From: Phycisphaerae bacterium
Lineage (GTDB): Bacteria; Planctomycetota; Phycisphaerae; Phycisphaerales; SM1A02
NCBI GenBank assembly: GCA_002690755.1
Contig: NZFT01000081.1
Coordinates: 1 to 5,518 of the forward strand
Length of the DNA: 5,518 bases
Direction: 5' to 3'
Numbering within the stretch: the stretch's first letter is position 1; each line of letters opens with the position of its first letter. Shown here piece by piece: positions 1 through 4,586 of the stretch. The translations under genes were made by a program, and so were the position numbers. Under the pieces are notes generated by a model, which searched no databases, was not told the DNA's origin, and saw only the letters and a program-made list of their open reading frames with translations.

Positions 1-433
1 AGCTGTTCGCGCTCGCCCCCACCGACGCCCAACCACCGTGATCCGGCTCGACGTATCCGCGCTTCGGCGCCCACGGGCGGGCGTGCGAGGCCTTGCGACC
101 CGCGTGGGCGAGCTGGACGCCGAGCGCCGAAGCCGGTGCGACCGCCTTGACGGTCTCCACCACCCGGGCCAGCGCCGATTCACAGGCGTCGTCCCAGAGC
201 CCCAGGCAGTTCGGGGTGATCCGACCGCGAGGCTCGACCGCGGTGGCCTCGGTGATCACCAGGCCCGCACCCGAGCAGGCGAGCGAGCCGAGATGGACGT
301 GCTGCCACGCACTCGCCACGCCGTCGACGGCGGAATACATGCACATCGGGCTCACCACGATCCGATTCGGGAGGCGAAGACCCCTCAGGTCGAGGGGTTC
401 GAAAAGGCGAGGAGCGGTATTCTGGGCGTTCAT
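1..433 (-). CDS. Old Yellow Enzyme family NAD(P)H:flavin oxidoreductase, N-terminal part (cut by window edge)
   Basis: This is the first 144 codons of a gene reading out of the left edge. The start is the ATG complementary to 431-433. The translation matches the N-terminal half of the FMN-dependent TIM barrel of the YqjM/NamA-type Old Yellow Enzymes. LFEPLDLRGLRLPNRIV (residues 10-26) leads into SPMCMYS (28-34), then TEATAVEPRGRIT (61-73) and QLAHAGRKA (107-115). Cys31, Tyr33 and Gln107 line up with the FMN- and substrate-contacting Cys26, Tyr28 and Gln102 of YqjM at a constant offset of five. Family members reduce activated C=C bonds, such as those of enones, with NAD(P)H in the cytoplasm; the physiological substrate is usually unknown. 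The catalytic His pair and the C-terminal half lie outside the window. No Shine-Dalgarno precedes the ATG. The gene is divergent from efp across 159 bases. The family call is very secure; the substrate cannot be inferred. Confidence 0.93.
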   Translation of the reverse strand, partial: MNAQNTAPRLFEPLDLRGLRLPNRIVVSPMCMYSAVDGVASAWQHVHLGSLACSGAGLVITEATAVEPRGRITPNCLGLWDDACESALARVVETVKAVAPASALGVQLAHAGRKASHARPWAPKRGYVEPDHGGWASVGASANS

Positions 434-440
434 GGGGCGG

Positions 441-446
441 ATCGTA
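441..446 (-). promoter_or_regulatory. Possible -10 box for the oxidoreductase gene
   Basis: On the minus strand TACGAT lies seven bases before the ATG and matches four of six positions of TATAAT. No good -35 element is seen 16-18 bases further upstream. If it is used, transcription would begin at or next to the start codon and give a leaderless message, which would fit the missing Shine-Dalgarno. This is a weak call based on one hexamer. Confidence 0.2.
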
Positions 447-580
447 TGCTTCCCGGCCCCGCGACGACGAGAGGCGGGGGCGAACCGATCGGATCCCTCC
501 GGTATCATCTCCCATCCCGTTCCGATTCCCTTGCGCCGCGAGGGACCGACCCCCCCATCGCCCACGCCGGCGAACCCGAT

Positions 581-586
581 TGGAAT
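581..586 (+). promoter_or_regulatory. Possible -10 box for efp
   Basis: TGGAAT ends six bases before the efp ATG at 593 and matches four of six positions of TATAAT. No -35 consensus is present at the right distance. The same bases contain a poor GGAA ribosome-binding match, so the two readings compete. The rest of the 434-592 spacer holds a TATCAT at 503-508, which could be a more distant -10, and a run of seven C at 550-556, but no clear operator. Confidence 0.18.
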
Positions 587-592
587 TCATCG

Positions 593-1168
593 ATGCCGAC
601 CAAGGCCACCGACGTCAAGAAGGGCCAGTTCATCATCTGGGAGGGCCAGCTCCACCAGATCCTCGACACCGAACACGTCAAGCCGGGCAAGGGTCCTGCG
701 TACGTCCAGGCCAAGATGAAGAACGTCAAGGTCGGTGGCATCAAGATCAACCGCCTGAACTCCGACGATCGGCTGGAAGAGGTCAACGTCGACCGGCGAA
801 GCATGCAGTTCCTCTACGACTCCGGCGGCCGCGGCGACGGTCCCTTCGTCTTCATGGACGACGAGACCTACGACCAGACCGAGATCGAGAACGACGTGAT
901 CCCGAAGGAACAGAGCCAGTGGCTCAAGGAGAACACCGAGTGCGTGGTGAGCATGTTCGACGGCAAGCCGCTGTCGGTCGCGCTCCCCGCCTCGATCGAA
1001 CTCACGGTCACCGACACCGCGCCGCAGGCGAAGGGCGCGACGGCCAGCAACCAGAACAAGGAGGCGTTCGTCGAGACCGGCGCCCGCATCCGCGTTCCAC
1101 CGTTCATCGAGAACGGTCAGGCCGTCAAGGTGAACCCCGAGACCGGCGAGTACCTGGGCAAGGCGTGA
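593..1168 (+). CDS. efp: Translation elongation factor P
   Basis: This 191-residue protein is close to the usual 185-190 of EF-P. EF-P binds between the ribosomal P and E sites and relieves stalling at consecutive prolines. The N-terminal KOW-like domain (about 1-64) carries the loop EHVKPGKGPAY (27-37). Lys33 sits at the tip, where E. coli has the beta-lysylated Lys34, so this is a lysine-type rather than arginine-type EF-P. An OB-fold domain (about 65-130) contains FVFMDDETYDQ (85-95), preceded by a small Gly-rich insertion (78-83). The C-terminal domain carries the family signature, from Lys156 through ETGARIRVPPF (161-171) to GEYLG (185-189). The reading frame stays open upstream to position 38, but that part overlaps the opposite-strand oxidoreductase and has no EF-P homology, so the start is set at the ATG before PTKATDVKKGQF. 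The gene stands alone and converges with the next gene. No modification enzyme gene is visible here. Confidence 0.97.
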   Translation: MPTKATDVKKGQFIIWEGQLHQILDTEHVKPGKGPAYVQAKMKNVKVGGIKINRLNSDDRLEEVNVDRRSMQFLYDSGGRGDGPFVFMDDETYDQTEIENDVIPKEQSQWLKENTECVVSMFDGKPLSVALPASIELTVTDTAPQAKGATASNQNKEAFVETGARIRVPPFIENGQAVKVNPETGEYLGKA

Positions 1169-1187
1169 GACGTTCCTGAACGGTTCC

Positions 1188-1209
1188 GGCCGACCGGCCG
1201 GGGTCGGTC
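1188..1209. terminator. Hairpin between convergent genes, possible bidirectional terminator
   Basis: GGCCGACC (1188-1195) and GGTCGGTC (1202-1209) form an 8-bp stem containing one G-U pair, closed by the loop GGCCGG. It fills the short gap after the efp stop codon and runs into the stop codon of the opposite-strand gene, which is where a shared terminator is expected. Neither strand has a T-run after the stem, so it is not a classical intrinsic terminator. It may act as a transcript-end stabiliser or be a by-product of GC-rich sequence. Confidence 0.4.
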
Positions 1210-2161
1210 AGAAGTCTGCGGCCCGTTCGAGGGAACCACGGACCCGTGGCCCCAGTCGGACCACGCCCCTCGCATCGGCCCCCTGCGCGCGGGCGATCAG
1301 TCGACGACTGAAGTCCGCGCCCTCCGGGAAGATGATCTCGTGCGCCCGGGCGTTTCGAATCGCTTCCTCGAGATCTCCGAGTTCGAAGGCGAGCGTCGCC
1401 AGCAGACGGTGCGCGATCGCCCGGTGCGAGCCGTGTGCGTCGAGTGACCGATCCGCGAACTCGTACATCGCCTCCAACCGCTCGTCGATCCGTCGGACGA
1501 GGTCGTCTTCGCCTGCGAGCTCGGAATCGCCGCGGCGTCGTACCAGTCGATCCGCGTTTCCCACCGCGATCGCAAGTCGCTGGGCGAGGGCGGGTCGACC
1601 ACCCATCGCCGGCTCGAACCCGTCGAGTTCCAACTTGCCACCGGTCTCGGCCTGCCTTCGGCAACGGTCGATGACCGCATCGAGGAGATCGAGACTCCTT
1701 GAACCTCCGAAGAACGTCAGCGACGCCTCCCAGTCCTCGAGGGTGAAGTCGTCAGGGCGTTCGAAGGTGAGCATCCAGTCGCCCCGCCAGCTGGGGTCGT
1801 CCTCTTCCGGAGTCGCGATCAGGACTCGAACGTAGGCCGCGGCCTCGATCCGGTCGCTCGGGACCATCGCGGTCCGGAGGCATTCCGGTGGACGTCCGGG
1901 CTCCCCGGGAAGCCAGTCCGTGCCCGGATCCACGTCTCGGTACCAGAAGCGATCCTGCCCCGAAGGCAGGAATCCCGTCGCGGGATCGAGGATCGACGCC
2001 GCGGAGAGCCAGAGACGAGTACCGCTCGGAAGCTGGGGCATGGAAAGGACGAACTCCGACCTCGATGCAGGATCCGGATCCGACGGTCTCCAACCGAAGG
2101 ACCCCGGGGATCCGGAGTTCCACGACCGCGAACATCGCCGGCCTCCGCCGACGTCGTCCAT
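1208..2161 (-). CDS. Unrecognised protein with a C-terminal TPR-like repeat; N-terminus uncertain
   Basis: I do not recognise this 317-residue protein. Residues about 42-150 are Trp- and Pro-rich and probably beta-structured (PSGTRLWLSAASILDP at 45-60, RFWYRDVDPGTDW at 71-83, WMLTFERPDDFTLEDW at 129-144). The part from about 155 to 290 is helical. Residues 247-280 fit one tetratricopeptide repeat, with AIAHRLLATLAFELGDLEEA (248-267) and a Pro near its end, so protein-protein contact is possible. There is no signal peptide, membrane segment or catalytic motif. The start is the weakest point. The ATG at 2161 has no Shine-Dalgarno, and its first 40 residues (Ser/Arg/Trp/Pro-rich) look like out-of-frame sequence. 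An in-frame ATG at 2041 would give 277 residues. An ATG at 2135 in another frame has GGAGG six bases upstream and a convincing N-terminus, which would require a +1 shift. The gene lies 196 bases downstream of gdhA on the same strand, so cotranscription is possible but not shown. Confidence 0.72.
   Translation of the reverse strand: MDDVGGGRRCSRSWNSGSPGSFGWRPSDPDPASRSEFVLSMPQLPSGTRLWLSAASILDPATGFLPSGQDRFWYRDVDPGTDWLPGEPGRPPECLRTAMVPSDRIEAAAYVRVLIATPEEDDPSWRGDWMLTFERPDDFTLEDWEASLTFFGGSRSLDLLDAVIDRCRRQAETGGKLELDGFEPAMGGRPALAQRLAIAVGNADRLVRRRGDSELAGEDDLVRRIDERLEAMYEFADRSLDAHGSHRAIAHRLLATLAFELGDLEEAIRNARAHEIIFPEGADFSRRLIARAQGADARGVVRLGPRVRGSLERAADF
2142..2146 (-). promoter_or_regulatory. Strong Shine-Dalgarno match in front of an out-of-frame ATG
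   Basis: On the minus strand GGAGG is followed after six bases by an ATG (complement of 2133-2135). This ATG is in a different frame from the long reading frame that starts at 2161. It opens MFAVVELRIPGVLRLE, which alternates hydrophobic residues like a real beta-strand. The site may therefore mark the true start of the unrecognised gene, with a frameshift downstream. GGAGG can also arise by chance in DNA this rich in G and C. Confidence 0.3.
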
Positions 2162-2357
2162 TGAGGCGTGGACGAACCGGACGGTCGTGGATCGACGGGG
2201 TCGGCGCGATCATCGGATCGCCCCACACCGTCGCAAGGTGACAAGACGACCCTCCATCGATTCTTTTCACACCCGCCCGCGATTCCGACGAAGACGCCGC
2301 CTCGCCACCGCCGCAGCGGGTCGATAACGCGGTCGGGCCTCGAAAATGGTTCGTTCG

Positions 2358-3731
2358 TCAGATCACGCCCTGATCGTGCATCGCCCGCGCGACCTTGAGG
2401 AAGCCGGCGATGTTGGATCCGTCGAGATAGTCGCCGGTGCGGCCGTAGGCTTCGGCGGCCTCGAGACTGTGCTTGTGAATGTCCTTCATGATGCCGCCGA
2501 GACGTCGATCGACCTCCTCGCGGCTCCAGAACGTCCGACTCGATGCCTGCGCCATCTCTAGCGCGCTGACCGCGACCCCGCCGGCGTTCGCCGCCTTGCC
2601 CGGTCCGTAGAGGACCCCCTTCTCGCGCAAGATCTCCTGACCTTCCGGAACGGTCGGCATGTTCGCGCCTTCGCTCACCAGTCGACAACCGTTGGCCACG
2701 AGATTCGCGGCATCGATACCGTTGATCTCGTTCTGGGTCGCACACGGGAACGCGGCATCCGCCGGGACGTTCCACAGGGGATTGTGGTCCGCATCACGAT
2801 CCCGGGGTGTGAACTCGGCGTTCGCGTACTTCTCGACGTATTCGATGATCCGGCCGCGACGGTTGTTCTTGAGATCCTGGACGAACGCGAGCTTCTCGAG
2901 GTCGATGCCGTCCGGATCGTGGATGAAGCCGCCGGAATCCGAGAGCGTGACCGGCTTCGCGCCGAGGTGATTGAGCTTCTCCACCGCGAACTGCGCGACG
3001 TTGCCCGACCCGGACACCAGACATCGCTTTCCCGTGAGATCGGTCCCGTTGGCACCGAGCATCTCCGCCGCGAAGTAGACCGCGCCGTAGCCGGTCGCTT
3101 CCGGGCGGATGAGGCTGCCGCCCCAGTCCGTGCTCCGGCCGGTCAACACGCCGGTGAAGGTGTTGGTGAGCTTCTTGTACTGGCCGAACATGAATCCGAT
3201 CTCGCGGCCGCCCACGCCGATGTCGCCGGCGGGCACGTCGGTGTCCGGACCGATGTGGCGGAAGAGTTCACTCATGAACGCCTGGCAGAATCGCATCACT
3301 TCGCCGTCGGAGCGACCCTTGGGATCGAAGTTCGATCCGCCCTTGCCGCCACCGATCGGCTGCCCGGTGAGGGCGTTCTTGAAGATCTGCTCGAAGCCGA
3401 GGAACTTCAGCACGCTGAGATCGACCGTGGGATGGAAACGAAGTCCGCCCTTGTACGGACCGATCGCCGAATTGAATTCGACGCGGTAGCCGCGGTTCAC
3501 CTGCACCTCGCCCGCATCATCGACCCACGAGACCCGGAATTCGATGACGCGCTCGGGCTCGACCAGACGTTCGAGGATCCGTCCATCCCGCCAGACCGGA
3601 TTTCGATCGAGCACCGGCTCGAGCGACGGCACCACCTCGCCCACCGCCTGGTGGAACGCGGTCTCGTGCGGGGTGACCGCCTCGAGGCGGCTCATGAAGT
3701 CGGTGACCCAGGTGGAATCGGTCTCGAACAT
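2358..3731 (-). CDS. gdhA: Glutamate dehydrogenase, NADP-type hexameric family
   Basis: This 457-residue protein has the length of the small hexameric GDHs (E. coli GdhA is 447) and aligns with them from end to end. It catalyses 2-oxoglutarate + NH4+ + NAD(P)H to glutamate in the cytoplasm. Substrate-domain motifs are GPYKGGLRFHP (91-101, Lys94), FKNALTG (117-123, Lys118) and the active-site stretch PIGGGKGGSNFDPKG (125-139, catalytic Lys130). Asp170 in AGDIGVGGREIGFM is the catalytic aspartate. The Rossmann domain shows SGSGNVAQFA (240-249) followed by DSGG (265-268), in a context like the NADP enzymes. The C-terminus NIAGFLKVARAMHDQGVI (440-457) is nearly that of E. coli. NADP preference is inferred. 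The start is the ATG at 3731, seven bases after an AAGGA Shine-Dalgarno; the frame continues upstream to 4205 but only as antisense of pcp. The gene is divergent from pcp. Its downstream 196-base spacer (2162-2357) shows no good terminator. Confidence 0.97.
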   Translation of the reverse strand: MFETDSTWVTDFMSRLEAVTPHETAFHQAVGEVVPSLEPVLDRNPVWRDGRILERLVEPERVIEFRVSWVDDAGEVQVNRGYRVEFNSAIGPYKGGLRFHPTVDLSVLKFLGFEQIFKNALTGQPIGGGKGGSNFDPKGRSDGEVMRFCQAFMSELFRHIGPDTDVPAGDIGVGGREIGFMFGQYKKLTNTFTGVLTGRSTDWGGSLIRPEATGYGAVYFAAEMLGANGTDLTGKRCLVSGSGNVAQFAVEKLNHLGAKPVTLSDSGGFIHDPDGIDLEKLAFVQDLKNNRRGRIIEYVEKYANAEFTPRDRDADHNPLWNVPADAAFPCATQNEINGIDAANLVANGCRLVSEGANMPTVPEGQEILREKGVLYGPGKAANAGGVAVSALEMAQASSRTFWSREEVDRRLGGIMKDIHKHSLEAAEAYGRTGDYLDGSNIAGFLKVARAMHDQGVI

Positions 3732-3738
3732 CGGAAGA

Positions 3739-3743
3739 TCCTT
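3739..3743 (-). promoter_or_regulatory. Ribosome binding site of gdhA
   Basis: On the minus strand AAGGA lies seven bases before the ATG at 3731. It is the clearest in-frame Shine-Dalgarno in the window, and it fixes the gdhA start against the longer open frame running upstream. Confidence 0.65.
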
Positions 3744-3775
3744 GAATCGTCGAATCGAACGTCGGGGCGGATGCG

Positions 3776-3798
3776 GTGGTCCGCGAGATCCGGACCAC
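3776..3798. promoter_or_regulatory. Perfect 8-bp stem-loop in the gdhA leader / gdhA-pcp spacer
   Basis: GTGGTCCG (3776-3783) and CGGACCAC (3791-3798) are perfect inverted repeats around the 7-base loop CGAGATC. The element lies 45 bases upstream of the gdhA start codon. If the TATGAT at 3819-3824 is the gdhA -10, it falls inside the 5' leader of the gdhA message. It could be an operator dyad for a regulator acting on the divergent pair, or an RNA hairpin. No T-run follows it on either strand, so an attenuator is less likely. Confidence 0.4.
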
Positions 3799-3818
3799 GA
3801 GGTCGGGATCATCGTGAG

Positions 3819-3824
3819 ATCATA
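3819..3824 (-). promoter_or_regulatory. Candidate -10 box of gdhA
   Basis: TATGAT on the minus strand matches five of six positions of TATAAT and would start transcription near 3812, giving a leader of about 80 bases. No clear -35 hexamer is found 17 bases upstream (TGGCGG at 3842-3847), so a sigma-70 promoter would need an activator or would be weak. On the plus strand a direct repeat, GATCAT at 3807-3812 and again at 3818-3823, overlaps this box with an 11-base period, about one helical turn, as an operator might. Confidence 0.32.
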
Positions 3825-3914
3825 GAAATCCCCGACGCCTCCCGCCATCCCGAAACGCCCGGAAGCCAGGGTGCGGCGCGACGTCGTCGACGAGGTCGTA
3901 GGCTCTCCCCCATC

Positions 3915-4523
3915 ATGAAGATCCTCCTCACCGGTTTCGAACCCTTCGGCGGCTCCGATCTGAACCCCTCGGCGATGGTGGTCGAGGCCCTCGCGGCCGA
4001 TCCGCCTCCGAACGTCGATCTGGTCACCGCGGTGCTCGCGGTGGTGGGCGAAGAAGCCGGGGATCGCGTCGTCGAACTCGTCGACACCGAACGCCCGGAC
4101 GCGGTGGTGATGCTCGGGGAGGCGACGGGAAGACCCGGGGTGACCATCGAACAGGTCGCGATCAACCTCCGCGACTACGGCATGGATGACAACGCGGGTA
4201 ACCACGTCTCGAACCAGCCGGTGGTCGAGGCGGCGCCGGACGCCTACTTCACGACCCTGCCGGTCGACGAACTGGTCGCGGGAATCCGAACGGTGGGAAT
4301 CCCCGCATCGAGGTCGCTTTCCGCGGGTGCGTTCCTCTGCAACGAGATCTCATATCGCGTGCTGCATGCGAACGCGGTCGCGAACCGGCGGACCCCCGCC
4401 GGCTTCGTTCATCTGCCGCGGGTGCCGGAGCAGTGCGTCGATGCCGACAGCCCGCACGCGAGCATGGCCCTCGACCGACAGGTGGCCGCGGTCCGCACCA
4501 TCCTCGAGACGCTTTCCGGCTGA
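3915..4523 (+). CDS. pcp: Pyroglutamyl-peptidase I (pyrrolidone-carboxylate peptidase, peptidase family C15)
   Basis: This 202-residue protein is within the usual 200-220 of the family. It removes N-terminal pyroglutamate (5-oxoproline) from peptides in the cytoplasm. The N-terminus MKILLTGFEPFGGSDLNPS (1-19) is the family hallmark, in which GFEPFGG and NPS help form the substrate pocket. GEATGRPGVTIEQVAINLRD (68-87) carries the first active-site signature with Glu79. SAGAFLCNEISY (136-147) carries the nucleophile Cys142. GFVHLPRVPEQ (163-173) carries His166. The triad Glu79-Cys142-His166 is complete and spaced as in the Bacillus enzymes (Glu81, Cys144, His168). The start is the ATG at 3915, directly before the hallmark. 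No Shine-Dalgarno is at a normal distance (GAGGT at 3892-3896 is 18 bases away). The gene is divergent from gdhA and is followed after 63 bases by the phosphoesterase gene on the same strand. Confidence 0.96.
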   Translation: MKILLTGFEPFGGSDLNPSAMVVEALAADPPPNVDLVTAVLAVVGEEAGDRVVELVDTERPDAVVMLGEATGRPGVTIEQVAINLRDYGMDDNAGNHVSNQPVVEAAPDAYFTTLPVDELVAGIRTVGIPASRSLSAGAFLCNEISYRVLHANAVANRRTPAGFVHLPRVPEQCVDADSPHASMALDRQVAAVRTILETLSG

Positions 4524-4542
4524 AGGCGTCCGGATTTCACGC

Positions 4543-4570
4543 GAGACCCCTTGCCAAGGTCCGGTGTCTC
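4543..4570 (+). other. Imperfect hairpin between pcp and the phosphoesterase gene
   Basis: GAGAC (4543-4547) can pair with GTCTC (4566-4570), and inside this CCTT (4549-4552) pairs with AAGG (4556-4559) around a 3-base loop. It lies just after the pcp stop codon and could help end the pcp transcript. It has no T-run and overlaps the candidate promoter of the next gene, so its role is unclear. Confidence 0.22.
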
Positions 4571-4580
4571 CGCGTGCAAT
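4551..4580 (+). promoter_or_regulatory. Candidate promoter of the metallophosphoesterase gene
   Basis: TTGCCA (4551-4556) matches five of six positions of the -35 consensus and TGCAAT (4575-4580) four of six of the -10, separated by 18 bases. The expected start of transcription is about 4587, the A of the ATG itself. With no Shine-Dalgarno in front of that ATG, a leaderless message is the simplest reading. It would also mean the gene can be expressed separately from pcp. Confidence 0.35.
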
Positions 4581-4586
4581 ACCCTG

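Noticed and set aside
180..590. Minus-strand frame of 136 residues
   Set aside because: It is a shifted-frame shadow of the oxidoreductase, whose true frame shows clear Old Yellow Enzyme motifs.
38..592. Long in-frame extension upstream of efp
   Set aside because: It is antisense to the oxidoreductase gene, is Arg/Gly/Pro-rich, and has no EF-P homology; EF-P of normal length starts at 593.
1332..1835. Plus-strand frame of 167 residues
   Set aside because: It is very rich in Ser and Arg with no structure, and is antisense to the better-supported minus-strand gene.
2071..2116. Repeated GATCCGGA units
   Set aside because: They are short repeats in GC-rich coding sequence; on their own they are not evidence of a functional repeat, and are used only as a possible slippage site.
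2162..2357. Possible small gene, promoter or terminator in the gdhA to unrecognised-gene spacer
   Set aside because: A GTG-started frame from 2270 runs through it, but its sequence before position 2135 is not protein-like. Only 4-bp hairpins and a lone TTGTCA without a partner -10 were found.
1819..2775. Minus-strand frame of 318 residues across the gdhA end, the spacer and the unrecognised gene
   Set aside because: It is Arg/Gly/Ser-rich shadow sequence that spans a real gene end, with no family resemblance.
3884..3893. Ten-base palindrome TCGTCGACGA upstream of pcp
   Set aside because: It consists of simple CG-rich trinucleotides and is easily due to chance; there is no second copy.
2784..3914. 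Long plus-strand frame continuous with pcp, antisense to gdhA
   Set aside because: Its rich Asp/Glu/Arg/His composition is typical of an antisense reading of a GC-rich gene; pcp has its hallmark N-terminus at 3915.
3732..4205. Extension of the gdhA frame beyond the ATG at 3731
   Set aside because: It overlaps pcp on the opposite strand, does not resemble GDH, and the Shine-Dalgarno supports 3731.
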